Part shown: one piece after another, positions 10,290 to 20,828 of the stretch
Layout of the letters: every line of letters starts with the position of its first letter
How positions within the stretch are numbered: the first letter of the stretch is position 1
Assembly: GCF_037076465.1 (NCBI RefSeq)
Contig: NZ_AP028908.1
Location: 1,736,001-1,800,000 of the forward strand
From: Pectobacterium araliae
GTDB taxonomy: Bacteria; Pseudomonadota; Gammaproteobacteria; Enterobacterales; Enterobacteriaceae
DNA: 64,000 nucleotides
Direction of reading: 5' to 3'
Program-made: the position numbers and the translations under genes
The notes under the pieces: generated by a model
Databases searched by the model: none
What the model was told of the DNA's origin: nothing
What the model saw: the letters and a program-made list of their open reading frames with translations, nothing else

Positions 10290-11327
10290 ATGGCTAGCCG
10301 CATTTACTGGACGCTTGAGCAAGCGCAAGACTTATTTAATAAACCTTTTCTGGAACTGATGTTTGAAGCGCAGCAGATCCACCGACAGCATTTTGATCCC
10401 CGTCAGGTGCAGGTAAGCACGTTGCTTTCCATTAAAACTGGCTCCTGCCCTGAAGACTGTAAATACTGTCCACAGAGCTCCCGCTATCGCACTGGGATCG
10501 ATACCGAGCGTTTAATGCAGGTTGAACAGGTGCTGGAATCGGCCCGTCAGGCGAAAGCCGCAGGATCGACGCGCTTTTGTATGGGGGCGGCGTGGAAAAA
10601 CCCGCACGAGCGTGACATGCCGTATCTGGAACAGATGGTGCAAGGCGTCAAAGCGATGGGGATGGAAACCTGCATGACGCTGGGAACGCTGCACAACGAT
10701 CAGGCCGAGCGTCTGGCGTCTGCTGGACTGGATTTCTATAACCATAACCTCGATACCTCACCGGAATTTTACGGCAGCATCATCACCACCCGCACGTATC
10801 AGGAACGTCTGGATACGCTGGATAAAGTGCGCGGCGCGGGCATTAAAGTTTGCTCGGGCGGCATCGTCGGGCTGGGTGAAACCGTGCGGGATCGTGCCGG
10901 GCTGCTGGTGCAATTGGCTAACCTGCCGACGCCGCCGGAAAGCGTGCCGATCAATATGTTGGTTAAGGTGAAAGGCACGCCGCTGGCGGATAACGAGGAT
11001 GTCGATCCGTTTGATTTCATTCGTACTATTGCCGTTGCGCGTATCATGATGCCGGCTTCCTATGTACGCCTGTCCGCTGGACGCGAGCAGATGAGTGAAC
11101 AGACGCAGGCGATGTGCTTTATGGCGGGGGCGAACTCCATTTTCTACGGTTGCAAACTGTTAACGACGCCAAATCCGAAAGAAGATAAGGATCTGGCGCT
11201 GTTCCTCAAGTTAGGTCTGAATCCACAGCAAACTGGGACCGAATTTGGAGACAATCAACAGCAGCAGCGCTTGACGGAACAGCTGATTAACGCGGATAGC
11301 GAGCAATTTTACAATGCTGCGGTATAG
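10290..11327 (+). CDS. bioB: Biotin synthase (radical SAM)
   Basis: Inserts sulfur into dethiobiotin to form biotin, using a radical SAM [4Fe-4S] cluster and a sacrificial second cluster. It has 345 residues. The CxxxCxxC motif is Cys53, Cys57 and Cys60 (CPEDCKYC), numbered as in E. coli. The residues GAAWKNP, the NHNLDTS segment and the [17 protein letters not shown] stretch typical of BioB are all present. It is the first gene of bioBFCD; a GGAG SD precedes the ATG. Confidence 0.97.
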   Translation: MASRIYWTLEQAQDLFNKPFLELMFEAQQIHRQHFDPRQVQVSTLLSIKTGSCPEDCKYCPQSSRYRTGIDTERLMQVEQVLESARQAKAAGSTRFCMGAAWKNPHERDMPYLEQMVQGVKAMGMETCMTLGTLHNDQAERLASAGLDFYNHNLDTSPEFYGSIITTRTYQERLDTLDKVRGAGIKVCSGGIVGLGETVRDRAGLLVQLANLPTPPESVPINMLVKVKGTPLADNEDVDPFDFIRTIAVARIMMPASYVRLSAGREQMSEQTQAMCFMAGANSIFYGCKLLTTPNPKEDKDLALFLKLGLNPQQTGTEFGDNQQQQRLTEQLINADSEQFYNAAV

Positions 11328-11366
11328 CGCGTGGTGCGCAAACCGCGGGAGAGGGTGTCCTGAATC

Positions 11367-12524
11367 ATGAGCTGGCAGCAACGTATCGAAGCCGCGTTGG
11401 TACAGCGTCAGCATGACGATGCTTACCGTGTGCGGCTGGCTAATCAGGGCGGTAGCGGACGCTGGCTGATGCAGGGCGATCGCAGCTATCTGAATTTTTC
11501 CAGTAACGATTATCTGGGATTGAGTCATCATCCTGAGATTGTGCGTGCCTGGCAGCAGGGCGCAGAGCAATACGGTATTGGCAGCGGCGGTTCCGGGCAT
11601 GTGACGGGGTACACCGATGCGCATGCCGCGCTGGAAAACCAACTGGCCGACTGGTTGGGTTATCCGCGTGCGCTGCTGTTTATTTCCGGCTATGCCGCGA
11701 ATCAGGCCGTGGTGGCCGCGCTGGCACAGCCAGAAGACCGGATTTTTGCCGATAAGCTCAGTCACGCTTCATTACTGGAAGCCGCTGCACAGTCACCCGC
11801 GACCCTGCGACGCTTTAAACATAATCAGGCCGATAGCCTGCAAGCGCTGCTGGAGAAACCTACGGATGGCCAGACGCTGGTGGTAACCGAAGGCGTTTTC
11901 AGCATGGATGGCGATACCGCGCCGCTGTCGGCGCTGCAAAATCAGTGCAGGGCGCACGATGCCTGGCTGATGGTGGACGATGCGCACGGGATTGGCGTGC
12001 TGGGGGATGAAGGTCGCGGCAGCTGTTGGCAGCAGAGTGTCAAACCGGCGCTGCTGATCGTCACGTTCGGCAAGGCGTTTGGGGTGAGCGGTGCGGCGGT
12101 GCTGTGTGCCGAACCATTGGCCGAGTACTTCCTGCAATTTGCCCGTCATTTGATTTACAGCACCTCGATGCCAGCGGCACAGGCCTGTGCGTTGAGCGCG
12201 GCAGTCAATTGTGTCCGGCAGGGCGACGCGCGGCGTGATGCGCTACAGCGTAACATCGCGCAGTTTCGCGCGGGCTTTTCCAACTCGTCATACCAACTGA
12301 TGGATTCGCAGAGCGCAATCCAGCCGCTGATTGTTGGTGAGAATGCGCGGGCGCTGGCATTGATGAGCCATCTGCGTGAACAGGGCGTGTGGGTTAGCGC
12401 GATGCGGCCGCCGACGGTGCCGCCCGGTAGTGCGCGTCTGAGGATTACGCTGACGGCGGAACATCAGCCGGAAGATATCAGCCGCTTGCTTACGGTATTG
12501 CACCATGCTGAAAGAAAACTATAA
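11367..12524 (+). CDS. bioF: 8-amino-7-oxononanoate synthase (KAPA synthase)
   Basis: PLP enzyme condensing pimeloyl-ACP with alanine to KAPA, the first committed step of the biotin ring pathway. It has 385 residues. Visible features are the glycine-rich [13 protein letters not shown] motif near residue 70, the [11 protein letters not shown] aspartate motif near residue 203, and the PLP lysine Lys236 in TFGKAFG. Its 3' end overlaps bioC by 20 bases, so translation of the two is probably coupled. Confidence 0.96.
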   Translation: MSWQQRIEAALVQRQHDDAYRVRLANQGGSGRWLMQGDRSYLNFSSNDYLGLSHHPEIVRAWQQGAEQYGIGSGGSGHVTGYTDAHAALENQLADWLGYPRALLFISGYAANQAVVAALAQPEDRIFADKLSHASLLEAAAQSPATLRRFKHNQADSLQALLEKPTDGQTLVVTEGVFSMDGDTAPLSALQNQCRAHDAWLMVDDAHGIGVLGDEGRGSCWQQSVKPALLIVTFGKAFGVSGAAVLCAEPLAEYFLQFARHLIYSTSMPAAQACALSAAVNCVRQGDARRDALQRNIAQFRAGFSNSSYQLMDSQSAIQPLIVGENARALALMSHLREQGVWVSAMRPPTVPPGSARLRITLTAEHQPEDISRLLTVLHHAERKL

Positions 12525-13266
12525 CAAGAAGGCGATTGCGCAGGCGTTTGGGCGTGCGGCGGGGGGCTATGACCGCTTTGCCGAACTGCAACGCACCAGC
12601 GGAGAACGCCTGCTGACGTTGATGCCGTCGCACAGTGGTGCAGCGGTGTTGGATGCAGGGTGCGGAACCGGGCATTTTAGTCGCCACTGGCGTCAGATCG
12701 GAAAAACGGTCACCGCGCTGGATTTGTCGGTAGACATGCTGGCGTATGCCCGTGAGCAGCACGTTGCCGATCGTTATCTGGAGGGCGATATCGAAAATCT
12801 GCCGCTGGTGGATAGCAGCGTGGACATCAGCTACAGCAATCTGGCGGTGCAGTGGTGCGATTCGTTACCGCGTGCGCTGGCCGAGCTGTATCGGGTCACG
12901 CGGCCGGGGGGCGTTATTGCGTTTGCGACGCTGGCGGACGGTTCCTTAAGTGAATTGTCGCAGGCGTGGCAGCGTCTGGACGGCACGCAGCGGACGAATC
13001 GCTTTCTGTCGCTCTCCTCGATTGGTGCAGCCTGTCAGCGTTATCGGCATCATTTGGTGCAGGAACGTGAAGTGTGCCTTTTTCCCGATGTGCTAGCGCT
13101 GATGAAATCGCTCAAGGGAATTGGTGCGACCTGGCTGCATGAAGGGCGCACGCCGGGACTTTTGAGCCGGGCGCGTTTGTCTGCGCTGGCGGCTTGCTAT
13201 CCGCAACAACAGGGCGGCTACCCGCTCAGTTATCAACTGGTTTATGGAGTAATTTATCGTGATTGA
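12505..13266 (+). CDS. bioC: Malonyl-ACP O-methyltransferase
   Basis: SAM-dependent methyltransferase that methylates malonyl-ACP, disguising it as a primer for pimelate assembly by fatty acid synthase. It has 253 residues. Motif I of class I methyltransferases is visible as [12 protein letters not shown] near residue 50, and the acidic ALDLSVDML follows. Position between bioF and bioD, with overlaps of 20 and 8 bases, matches the enterobacterial bio operon. Confidence 0.95.
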   Translation: MLKENYNKKAIAQAFGRAAGGYDRFAELQRTSGERLLTLMPSHSGAAVLDAGCGTGHFSRHWRQIGKTVTALDLSVDMLAYAREQHVADRYLEGDIENLPLVDSSVDISYSNLAVQWCDSLPRALAELYRVTRPGGVIAFATLADGSLSELSQAWQRLDGTQRTNRFLSLSSIGAACQRYRHHLVQEREVCLFPDVLALMKSLKGIGATWLHEGRTPGLLSRARLSALAACYPQQQGGYPLSYQLVYGVIYRD

Positions 13267-13939
13267 ACGCTGGTTTGTGACGGGCACCGATACTGAAGTC
13301 GGGAAAACGGTTGCGAGTACGGCGCTGCTTCAGGCCGCGGGTCGCGCCGGATACCGTACCGCTGGCTATAAACCCGTGGCGTCCGGCTGTGAGATGACGG
13401 CTGATGGTATTCGCAACAGCGACGCGCTGGTGCTTCAGGCCAATAGCCGTATTCATCTTGATTATCCGATGGTGAACCCACTGGCGTTTATGGAACCGAC
13501 CTCGCCGCATATTATCAGTGCGGCGGAACAGCGGCCGATTCATCTTTCGGAGCTGTCAGCAGGGTTACGTGCATTAGAAATACAGGCGGATTGGGTGCTG
13601 GTCGAAGGCGCTGGCGGGTGGTTTACGCCGCTGTCGGAGCAGGACACGTTTGCCGACTGGGTGGGGCAGGAACAGCTTCCTGTAATTTTGGTCGTCGGTA
13701 TCAAATTGGGCTGCATTAACCACGCGATGCTCACCGCCTTTGCCATTCAACATGCCGGTTTGCACCTTGGCGGCTGGATCGCTAATGACATCATTCTGCC
13801 TGGGAAATGGCATCAGCCGTATCTACAAACGTTGCAACAGCGCTTGCCTGCCCCGATGTTGGGTGAAATTCCTTATTTATCGACTCTCCATCAGCATGAT
13901 CTAGGGCAGTATATTGATATTGAATTATTAAATAAATGA
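13259..13939 (+). CDS. bioD: Dethiobiotin synthetase
   Basis: ATP-dependent carboxylation and ring closure of DAPA to dethiobiotin, the step before BioB. It has 226 residues and starts with GTG, overlapping the bioC stop by 8 bases. The P-loop is the GTDTEVGKTVAS segment at residues 8-19. The VEGAGGWFTPL motif, which binds substrate and metal, is near residue 115. It is the last gene of the operon and is followed by a hairpin. Confidence 0.96.
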   Translation: MIERWFVTGTDTEVGKTVASTALLQAAGRAGYRTAGYKPVASGCEMTADGIRNSDALVLQANSRIHLDYPMVNPLAFMEPTSPHIISAAEQRPIHLSELSAGLRALEIQADWVLVEGAGGWFTPLSEQDTFADWVGQEQLPVILVVGIKLGCINHAMLTAFAIQHAGLHLGGWIANDIILPGKWHQPYLQTLQQRLPAPMLGEIPYLSTLHQHDLGQYIDIELLNK

Positions 13940-13969
13940 GCCCTACATCATTCGATTTCAGAACAAAAC

Positions 13970-14008
13970 GGTAAAACCCCCCTTTTAGGGATGACAACAG
14001 GTTTTACC
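13970..14008 (+). terminator. Hairpin downstream of bioD
   Basis: A perfect 9-bp inverted repeat, GGTAAAACC (13970-13978) and GGTTTTACC (14000-14008), with a 21-base loop lies 30 bases past the bioD stop. No clean U-run follows, so it is a candidate terminator or 3' stabilising structure. Confidence 0.45.
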
Positions 14009-14272
14009 ATTTATACTGTTATACTGTTATCGATTTAATGAGGGTTAAACCTATACCTTTATTGATACCAATAGATAAAACCTTCGTTGCTTTGCCTCCC
14101 CCCTCCCGGTAATACCTGAATTGTGGCATGGTTGTCCCCGCTGTTTTTAGTCTTTTTCCGTCTAATACTTATGCGATAAATCACAGAAAGAGTGTGAAGA
14201 AAATCCATATCAGGGGGGATCATGGGTGAAGCGGGTGTTTCTCTAACTCAGGGCTGATGCGGGGTTGTGGGA

Positions 14273-14297
14273 GTTATCCACCATTTCTGTGGATAAC
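14273..14297. promoter_or_regulatory. Inverted pair of DnaA-box-like sites upstream of uvrB
   Basis: A perfect 25-bp inverted repeat: GTTATCCAC (14273-14281) and GTGGATAAC (14289-14297) with a 7-base spacer. Both arms read as the core of the DnaA box (TTATCCACA); the right arm with its preceding T is TGTGGATAA exactly. A further one-mismatch copy, TGGGGATAA, is at 14498-14506. I recall that DnaA has been implicated at the E. coli uvrB upstream region. Function here is inferred. Confidence 0.6.
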
Positions 14298-14597
14298 TAT
14301 GTGTATTATGGATAGACAACGCGTCTTAAGCGAGAGCTGGCGCGGCTTGTCGCTGGGTTGACGCTATTCTCCACGCTTTTGTTAATCTATTTATTATCAT
14401 ATGGTTAAGTAAAATCAAGTGTCTTGAACATCAACGGTGTGTAGTTGCATGAATTAACGTCACTGATCATCCCAGGATGTTACATTTTTACCTAATCTGG
14501 GGATAAATCATGATGATTTTATCTGGTAGATTAAAGATGAATGTGCTAGCAAATTAATTCGTCGATTAATCATCCAATCCAGCGATAATTTTCTTGA

Positions 14598-14617
14598 TGC
14601 TGTTTTTATATCCAGTA
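14598..14617 (+). promoter_or_regulatory. LexA (SOS) box of uvrB
   Basis: The 20-base site reads TGCTGTTTTTATATCCAGTA, with the diagnostic CTG-N10-CAG core at 14600-14615. It fits the LexA consensus and is close to the site known upstream of E. coli uvrB. It lies about 110 bases before the uvrB start, so uvrB is expected to be damage-inducible. Confidence 0.82.
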
Positions 14618-14726
14618 TCATGGCGGTGGCAAATTTCATCATTGGCATTCAGAATAAAGTTCCGAGTGTCCCCCCACGAACATCGTATTTAGCGATGAGC
14701 AATAACGATAAGTAGCGTGCTTAACG

Positions 14727-16739
14727 ATGAGTAAAGTATTTACACTGAATTCTGACTTTAAACCGGCAGGCGATCAGCCTGAAGCCATTCGTCGTTTAAA
14801 AGAGGGTCTGGAAGACGGGCTGGCGCACCAAACGCTGCTTGGGGTAACGGGCTCAGGTAAGACGTTCACCATCGCCAACGTGATCGCTGACCTCAATCGG
14901 CCGACGATGATGCTCGCGCCGAATAAAACGTTGGCAGCCCAGCTGTACGGTGAAATGAAAGAATTCTTCCCTGATAACGCCGTCGAGTATTTCGTCTCGT
15001 ACTATGACTACTATCAGCCAGAGGCTTACGTTCCCAGCTCAGATACCTTTATTGAAAAAGATGCGTCGGTTAACGAACATATCGAACAGATGCGCCTTTC
15101 CGCGACAAAAGCGCTGCTGGAGCGGCGCGATGTGATCGTTGTGGCCTCGGTGTCCGCGATCTATGGTCTGGGCGATCCCGATCTCTATCTGAAAATGATG
15201 CTGCACCTGACACAGGGGATGCTGATTGATCAGCGCGCTATTTTGCGGCGTCTGGCCGAATTGCAGTATGCCCGTAACGATCAGGCGTTTCAGCGCGGTA
15301 CGTTCCGCGTGCGCGGTGAGGTGATCGATATCTTCCCAGCAGAATCTGACGAAATCGCGCTGCGCGTTGAACTGTTCGATGAAGAAGTGGAACGACTGTC
15401 GCTGTTTGACCCGCTGACGGGTCACGTTCTCCAAACGGTGCCGCGCTATACCATCTATCCAAAAACGCACTACGTCACGCCGCGTGAGCGTATTTTGCAG
15501 GCGATGGAAGACATCAAGGTTGAATTGGCTGACCGTAGAAAGGTGCTACTGGCGAACGATAAGCTGGTGGAAGAGCAGCGGTTAAGTCAGCGCACCCAGT
15601 TTGATCTGGAGATGATGAACGAGCTGGGTTACTGCTCCGGTATCGAAAACTACTCACGTTACCTTTCCGGTCGTGGCCCCGGCGAGCCACCACCGACGCT
15701 GTTTGACTATTTGCCTGCGGACGGGCTGCTGGTCATTGATGAATCCCACGTCACCGTCCCCCAGATCGGCGGTATGTATCGTGGCGACCGCGCGCGTAAA
15801 GAGACGCTGGTCGAATACGGTTTCCGGCTGCCTTCAGCGCTGGATAATCGACCGATGAAATTTGAAGAATTTGAAGCGCTGGCTCCACAGACGATCTACG
15901 TGTCTGCGACGCCGGGTAACTATGAACTGGAAAAATCGGGCGGTGACGTGATCGATCAGGTGGTTCGCCCCACCGGATTGCTCGATCCGATCATCGAAGT
16001 ACGGCCTGTTGCGACACAGGTGGATGACCTGCTTTCCGAAATTCGTCTGCGTGCGGCGATTAACGAGCGGGTACTGGTGACCACGCTGACCAAGCGCATG
16101 GCGGAAGACCTGACGGAGTATCTGGAAGAACATGGCGAGCGGGTACGTTATCTGCACTCGGATATCGATACCGTCGAGCGCGTGGAAATCATCCGTGATT
16201 TACGTCTTGGCGAGTTCGACGTACTGGTAGGGATCAACCTGCTGCGTGAAGGGCTGGATATGCCTGAAGTGTCGCTGGTGGCGATTCTGGATGCTGATAA
16301 AGAGGGTTTCCTGCGTTCCGAACGTTCCCTGATCCAGACGATTGGCCGCGCAGCGCGTAACTTGCGTGGCAAAGCCATTCTCTACGGCGACCGGATTACG
16401 GCATCAATGGCGAAAGCGATTGGTGAAACGGAGCGCCGCCGCGAGAAGCAGGAAGCCTACAACACCGAGCACGGCATTGTGCCGCAGGGCATCAATAAGA
16501 AGATTTCCGATATTCTGCAACTGGGTCGGCCGACGAACAAAGGCAAAGGACGCGGCAACCGTAAAGCGGCAGAACCGACAGCACGTTATGAACTCATGAC
16601 GCCGAAGGCGCTGGAACTGAAAATTCGCGAGCTGGAAAGCAAGATGTTGACGCATGCGCAGAATCTTGAATTTGAAGAGGCTGCCGCCCTGCGCGATGAA
16701 GTACAGGCACTGCGCGCGCAATTTATCGCGGTATCCTAA
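14727..16739 (+). CDS. uvrB: Excinuclease ABC subunit B
   Basis: Damage-verification subunit of nucleotide excision repair; it receives damaged DNA from UvrA and recruits UvrC for incision. It has 670 residues (E. coli 673). The Walker A motif is GVTGSGKT near residue 39. The beta-hairpin region that clamps DNA is the [12 protein letters not shown] segment near residue 93, and the DEAD-like box is DESH near residue 338. The C-terminal UVR domain that contacts UvrC is seen in the [21 protein letters not shown] stretch. A LexA box lies upstream. Confidence 0.97.
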   Translation: MSKVFTLNSDFKPAGDQPEAIRRLKEGLEDGLAHQTLLGVTGSGKTFTIANVIADLNRPTMMLAPNKTLAAQLYGEMKEFFPDNAVEYFVSYYDYYQPEAYVPSSDTFIEKDASVNEHIEQMRLSATKALLERRDVIVVASVSAIYGLGDPDLYLKMMLHLTQGMLIDQRAILRRLAELQYARNDQAFQRGTFRVRGEVIDIFPAESDEIALRVELFDEEVERLSLFDPLTGHVLQTVPRYTIYPKTHYVTPRERILQAMEDIKVELADRRKVLLANDKLVEEQRLSQRTQFDLEMMNELGYCSGIENYSRYLSGRGPGEPPPTLFDYLPADGLLVIDESHVTVPQIGGMYRGDRARKETLVEYGFRLPSALDNRPMKFEEFEALAPQTIYVSATPGNYELEKSGGDVIDQVVRPTGLLDPIIEVRPVATQVDDLLSEIRLRAAINERVLVTTLTKRMAEDLTEYLEEHGERVRYLHSDIDTVERVEIIRDLRLGEFDVLVGINLLREGLDMPEVSLVAILDADKEGFLRSERSLIQTIGRAARNLRGKAILYGDRITASMAKAIGETERRREKQEAYNTEHGIVPQGINKKISDILQLGRPTNKGKGRGNRKAAEPTARYELMTPKALELKIRELESKMLTHAQNLEFEEAAALRDEVQALRAQFIAVS

Positions 16740-16764
16740 CGATACCAGCGTTCACTGAGGATCA

Positions 16765-17199
16765 ATGATGAATCAGACTATACCGGGTGTTGAGGTGCTG
16801 TTTGTGGCAGGTTTCGGGCCCATCGTGAAAGCACTTTCTGCCAGCCATGCGCTCTATGTCGATACGCTGAAGTTGCCGTTGAAACCCGTTGCGGAAGGGA
16901 GCGACTATCTGGTAACTGATGTGCTGGATGGCGTGAAGCATTTCGCGCTGTGGCCGCTGTCACAGGCCAGCGAATCCTGTTTCGGGCAGGAGAGTTGGCC
17001 TACGCATTTTCTTGAACCACAAAGCTGGCTGGAATTTGAAGTAGCGGATATGGCTGAAGCGACAGAGGCGCTGAAAGCACAGGGCTATGCGTTGTTGGTG
17101 GAAAACCGTCTTGAGCCTTGGGGACAGCAGGTCACGCGTTTCCTGAGTCCCGAAGGCGTGCTGATTGGTGTCACTTATACGCCGTGGTTGCGGGATTGA
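16765..17199 (+). CDS. VOC-superfamily (glyoxalase/bleomycin-resistance fold) protein
   Basis: A 144-residue protein of the vicinal oxygen chelate fold. The N-terminal strand reads [13 protein letters not shown] and the [13 protein letters not shown] segment is the typical paired helix and loop after it. The C-terminal half carries [16 protein letters not shown] and the [19 protein letters not shown] strand pair. Such proteins range from metal-dependent lyases to antibiotic-binding proteins; the substrate cannot be told. The start could be either Met of the doubled ATGATG. It follows uvrB by 25 bases and its 3' end overlaps the convergent ybhK by 25 bases. Confidence 0.75.
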   Translation: MMNQTIPGVEVLFVAGFGPIVKALSASHALYVDTLKLPLKPVAEGSDYLVTDVLDGVKHFALWPLSQASESCFGQESWPTHFLEPQSWLEFEVADMAEATEALKAQGYALLVENRLEPWGQQVTRFLSPEGVLIGVTYTPWLRD

Positions 17200-18107
17200 G
17201 AGCCCAGCAGCTGTAATGCACGATCGATGGCCTGGCGCAGCAGTTCGCGGTCATGATGGTGAGGCACATCTTCTGCTGCCAGCGGCTGCTGTACGATCAG
17301 ACGGTCGCCGATCTGGCTGATATCGACTTTTGGACCGACAATCGCGGCATCCACCACGGGTTTCCCTACTTTGTGTTCAATCCAGGATAGCTTCTCCACC
17401 AGCGTCAGGCGGGCGGCAGGGTTGCTCTGCTCATTGCCCAGATTGCCGATGTATACCATTGGCGCGGGCGTGCGGCGGAGCGCCTGTGTTAGATCTTCCA
17501 GCAGCAGCAGCGGCATCAGACTAGTCAGAAAGCTGCCGGGACCAATCAAAATCAGGTCGGCCTTTGCGATGGCATCAATCGCCTCGCGCGTGGCCTTGAC
17601 GGCAGGGTACAGCATCAAATCCTGCGGCAAGGCTGCCAGCTGATCGATCTCGACTTCACCATAAACAGGGTCGCCCTGTTCATCGATCGCCATCAAATCG
17701 ACAGGATGCTCGGACATCGGAATTAAAAAAGCGTCCACCTTGAGCAGGTTGCGAATCAGATTGATGGCTTCCAATGGACGCACGCTCAGGTGGTCGAGCG
17801 CTTTTAGCATCAGGTTACCCAGATTGTGTCCGGCAAGTTCACCGTTACCGTTAAACCGGTACTCAAACATTGCGGATGCGACGCTGGGCGTCGTAATCAG
17901 TTGATTCAGGCAGTTGCGGGTATCGCCCCAGGCAATGCCGCCTTCAGAGCGACGAATGCGGCCAGTTGAACCACCGTTATCTGTTGTCGTGACTATGCCG
18001 GTTAGCCGTGAACCCAGGGAAGAGAGTGAAGACATCACACGACCTAAACCGTGTCCGCCTCCGAGTGCGACAACCCTGTCGAGGTCGGCCAACGTGCGAT
18101 TGCGCAT
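17175..18107 (-). CDS. ybhK: Gluconeogenesis factor-like protein, YvcK/CofD family
   Basis: YvcK-family cytoplasmic protein of 310 residues (E. coli YbhK about 302). In Gram-positive bacteria YvcK is needed for growth on gluconeogenic substrates and binds UDP-sugars. The N-terminal nucleotide-binding motif [16 protein letters not shown], the [13 protein letters not shown] motif and [15 protein letters not shown] near residue 190 are all present. It is divergent from moaA, as in E. coli. The 3' end overlaps the upstream VOC gene on the opposite strand. Confidence 0.9.
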   Translation of the reverse strand: MRNRTLADLDRVVALGGGHGLGRVMSSLSSLGSRLTGIVTTTDNGGSTGRIRRSEGGIAWGDTRNCLNQLITTPSVASAMFEYRFNGNGELAGHNLGNLMLKALDHLSVRPLEAINLIRNLLKVDAFLIPMSEHPVDLMAIDEQGDPVYGEVEIDQLAALPQDLMLYPAVKATREAIDAIAKADLILIGPGSFLTSLMPLLLLEDLTQALRRTPAPMVYIGNLGNEQSNPAARLTLVEKLSWIEHKVGKPVVDAAIVGPKVDISQIGDRLIVQQPLAAEDVPHHHDRELLRQAIDRALQLLGSQSRNHGV

Positions 18108-18394
18108 AGAAACCTTATGAATGAGCCTGAATAATATGAAGTGTTTGTGACAATCGCCGCTAAGGTAGCTGATTTCACCTTAAAACGCGAAAAATCCTCA
18201 CACCGGCATGACCTGAGACAAATTCAGGCGCGCATTTTTCCGTATGCTATGCAGTATAAGATATTGAAAATTCGCTATATATTTAATTATATACCGATTT
18301 TGAGAGTGGTTGACTGCGCTTTTTCGCAGTAGACTGCTTAATGAAATCACGATTCTTGAGCGGTTATCTCGCGGCTGTTTAACGGATAACTGAT

Positions 18395-18524
18395 AGGAAT
18401 CAAACTCCTAGCCTTGGTGCCTAAGTGATGCGCTTGTTGCGCGTGATACGGTGCCCTGGCCGTGGCCTTCGCGGTCACCAGGGTGCGAGGCAGAAATGCC
18501 TGCATCTCCCGTATTTGGAAAGGT
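18395..18524 (+). ncRNA. Molybdenum-cofactor (Moco) riboswitch of the moa operon
   Basis: The moaA leader matches the enterobacterial Moco RNA motif in sequence and in pairing. An ATACGG/CCGTAT helix (18446-18451 with 18509-18514) encloses a CCCTGG/CCAGGG helix (18454-18459 with 18478-18483). It also encloses a GAAA-capped AGGCA/TGCCT hairpin (18488-18501). The conserved AAACTCCTAGCC stretch is at 18402-18413. The SD (GGAAAGG, 18518-18524) sits directly after the closing helix, so ligand binding would hide it. In E. coli this RNA represses moaA when the cofactor is abundant. Confidence 0.88.
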
Positions 18525-18528
18525 GTTT

Positions 18529-19518
18529 ATGGTGAGTCAACTGACTGATGCGTTTGCGCGCAAGTTCTACTATTTGCGTCTGTCTATTACAGACGTCTGC
18601 AATTTTCGCTGTACCTACTGTCTGCCGGATGGTTATCAGGCCAAGGGTACGAACCCACATCGCTTTTTATCACTCGATGAAATTCGTCGCGTCAGCCGCG
18701 CTTTTGCCGAATTAGGGACGGAAAAAGTCCGCCTCACGGGGGGAGAGCCGTCTTTACGTCGCGATTTCGTCGATATCATTGCTGCGATCCGTGAAAACCC
18801 CGCTATCCGCACGCTGGCGGTAACCACCAACGGCTACCGTTTGGCACGCGACGTTGCTCAATGGCGAGATGCCGGATTAACGGCGCTGAACGTGAGCGTC
18901 GACAGCCTGGATGCACGCCAGTTTCATGCGATTACCGGGCAGGATAAATTCCGGCAGGTGATGGACGGCATTGATGCGGCCTTTGACTGTGGCTTTGCCA
19001 AGGTCAAAGTCAACACCGTGCTGATGCGTGATGTAAACGCAGGCAGCCTGCACACATTCCTCGACTGGATTAAACACCGCCCGATTCAACTCCGCTTTAT
19101 TGAACTGATGGAAACAGGAGAAGGGGGCGATGTGTTCCGCCGTCATCACGTTTCCGGCGAAGTGATCCGCCAACAGCTCTTGCAGCAAGGGTGGCAACAG
19201 CAGCCACGCGCACGCAGCGACGGCCCGGCTCAGGTGTTCAGCCATCCTGACTATCAGGGAGAAATCGGGCTGATTATGCCGTATGAGAAAGACTTCTGCC
19301 TGAGTTGCAACCGCCTGCGCGTATCCGCTGTGGGGAATCTTCATCTGTGTCTCTTTGGCGAACAGGGCATTCCGCTGCGTGATTTGCTGGCCGACGATCG
19401 CCATCTTGATGATTTGAAAATGCGCATCTCGGGCGGGCTGTCGACGAAGAAGCAGACTCATTTCCTGCATGAAGGCAACAGCGGCATCACGCAAAATCTG
19501 TCATTTATCGGCGGTTAA
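18529..19518 (+). CDS. moaA: GTP 3',8-cyclase MoaA (radical SAM)
   Basis: Radical SAM enzyme that, with MoaC, converts GTP to cyclic pyranopterin monophosphate, the first step of molybdenum cofactor synthesis. From the ATG at 18529 it has 329 residues, the E. coli length. An in-frame ATG at 18451 would add 26 residues but lies inside the riboswitch, so it is rejected. The N-terminal cluster is CNFRCTYC near residue 24. The second, C-terminal cluster is [18 protein letters not shown] around residues 257-274. The GG motif LTGGEPSLR is present. Confidence 0.96.
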   Translation: MVSQLTDAFARKFYYLRLSITDVCNFRCTYCLPDGYQAKGTNPHRFLSLDEIRRVSRAFAELGTEKVRLTGGEPSLRRDFVDIIAAIRENPAIRTLAVTTNGYRLARDVAQWRDAGLTALNVSVDSLDARQFHAITGQDKFRQVMDGIDAAFDCGFAKVKVNTVLMRDVNAGSLHTFLDWIKHRPIQLRFIELMETGEGGDVFRRHHVSGEVIRQQLLQQGWQQQPRARSDGPAQVFSHPDYQGEIGLIMPYEKDFCLSCNRLRVSAVGNLHLCLFGEQGIPLRDLLADDRHLDDLKMRISGGLSTKKQTHFLHEGNSGITQNLSFIGG

Positions 19519-19552
19519 TCCACAACATCACTGATTCTTAAAGGAGCCTGAC

Positions 19553-20071
19553 ATGAGCAAAGTCAGCAGCGAATTCGTTTCTCTCAATCTTGCCGTTTTG
19601 ACCGTTTCCGAACGTCGTACAGCGGAAGATGATTCGTCCGGCGACTATCTGCGTGAAGCGGCACTGTCCTCAGGGCACCGCATTGTTGCCAGCGCCATTG
19701 TGAAAGAGAATCTGTACCAGATTCGAGCACAGATCTCAGCGTGGATTGCCAGCGACGAGGTGCAGGGCATTCTGATTAATGGCGGGACGGGCTTTACCGC
19801 AGGGGATGTGGTGCCGGAAGCCATTAGTGTCTTGTTTGATCGGGAAATTGAAGGTTTCGGCGAACTGTTTCGCATGGTGTCGTATGAAGATATTGGCACG
19901 GCGACACTGCAATCCCGTGCGCTTGCCGGTCTGGCTAACCAGACGGTGATTTTCGCTATGCCGGGTTCGACGCGTGCCTGTCGAACCGCATGGGAACGCA
20001 TCATTCAGGAACAGCTGGATGCGCGCCAGAAACCGTGCAATTTTTACCCGCACTTGAAAAAATCCTCTTAA
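19553..20071 (+). CDS. moaB: Molybdopterin-adenylyltransferase-like protein MoaB
   Basis: MogA/MoaB-family protein of 172 residues. Homologues adenylylate molybdopterin before metal insertion; E. coli MoaB itself is dispensable because MogA does the job. The NGGTGFTAGDVVPEAI motif near residue 80 is the family nucleotide and substrate loop, and PGSTRACRTAWE is near residue 140. It is second in the moa operon, with a GGAG SD. Confidence 0.94.
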   Translation: MSKVSSEFVSLNLAVLTVSERRTAEDDSSGDYLREAALSSGHRIVASAIVKENLYQIRAQISAWIASDEVQGILINGGTGFTAGDVVPEAISVLFDREIEGFGELFRMVSYEDIGTATLQSRALAGLANQTVIFAMPGSTRACRTAWERIIQEQLDARQKPCNFYPHLKKSS

Positions 20072-20089
20072 CGGTAAGCCTTATTCACT

Positions 20090-20584
20090 ATGTCATCATC
20101 TAAGCCACAATTGACCCACATTAACGCCGCTGGCGAAGCTGCAATGGTAGATGTTTCCGCCAAAGTTGAAACCGTGCGTGAAGCCCGCGCGGAGGCTTTC
20201 GTTGAAATGGCACCGCAGACGCTGGCGATGATTATTGCTGGTAGTCACCATAAGGGGGACGTGTTCGCCACCGCGCGCATCGCCGGGATTCAGGCGGCGA
20301 AACGTACCTGGGAACTGATTCCGCTCTGTCATCCGCTGTTGCTGAGCAAAGTTGCTGTCGAGCTGGAAGCGCAGCCGGAGCACAATCGGGTTCGTATCGA
20401 ATCCGTTTGTCGCCTGACGGGGAAAACCGGTGTGGAGATGGAAGCGCTGACGGCGGCTTCTGTTGCTGCGCTGACTATCTATGATATGTGCAAGGCTGTG
20501 CAGAAAGATATGGTGATTGGTCCGGTGCGCCTACTGGCGAAAAGCGGCGGCAAATCCGGCGACTTTACGGCGGAGGGATCATGA
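20090..20584 (+). CDS. moaC: Cyclic pyranopterin monophosphate synthase MoaC
   Basis: Acts after MoaA to form cyclic pyranopterin monophosphate. It has 164 residues. The N-terminus [15 protein letters not shown], the substrate-pocket segment [13 protein letters not shown] near residue 80, and [20 protein letters not shown] near residue 115 match the family. The stop overlaps the moaD start as ATGA. Confidence 0.96.
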   Translation: MSSSKPQLTHINAAGEAAMVDVSAKVETVREARAEAFVEMAPQTLAMIIAGSHHKGDVFATARIAGIQAAKRTWELIPLCHPLLLSKVAVELEAQPEHNRVRIESVCRLTGKTGVEMEALTAASVAALTIYDMCKAVQKDMVIGPVRLLAKSGGKSGDFTAEGS

Positions 20585-20826
20585 TTACGATTCTGTTTTT
20601 TGCACAAGTCCGTGAATTAATCGAAACAGATAGCCTGTCGCTGCCTGCCGAATATGCCACCGTGGAGGATGTTCGACAGGCGTTGTGCCTGCGCGGCTCT
20701 CGTTGGGAACTGGCACTGGAATCCGGCAAGTTGCTGGCGGCGGTGAATCAATCACTGGTTGAACTGTCGCACCCGCTACAGGATGGTGATGAAGTCGCCT
20801 TTTTTCCACCAGTAACCGGAGGTTGA
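20581..20826 (+). CDS. moaD: Molybdopterin synthase small subunit (sulfur carrier) MoaD
   Basis: Ubiquitin-like 81-residue protein that carries the thiocarboxylate sulfur to MoaE for molybdopterin formation. The key C-terminal Gly-Gly is present (PPVTGG end), and the beta-grasp core [13 protein letters not shown] begins the protein. The start is the ATG at 20581, overlapping the moaC stop by four bases; a longer in-frame reading from 20488 lies inside moaC and is rejected. Confidence 0.94.
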   Translation: MITILFFAQVRELIETDSLSLPAEYATVEDVRQALCLRGSRWELALESGKLLAAVNQSLVELSHPLQDGDEVAFFPPVTGG

Positions 20827-20828
20827 TC

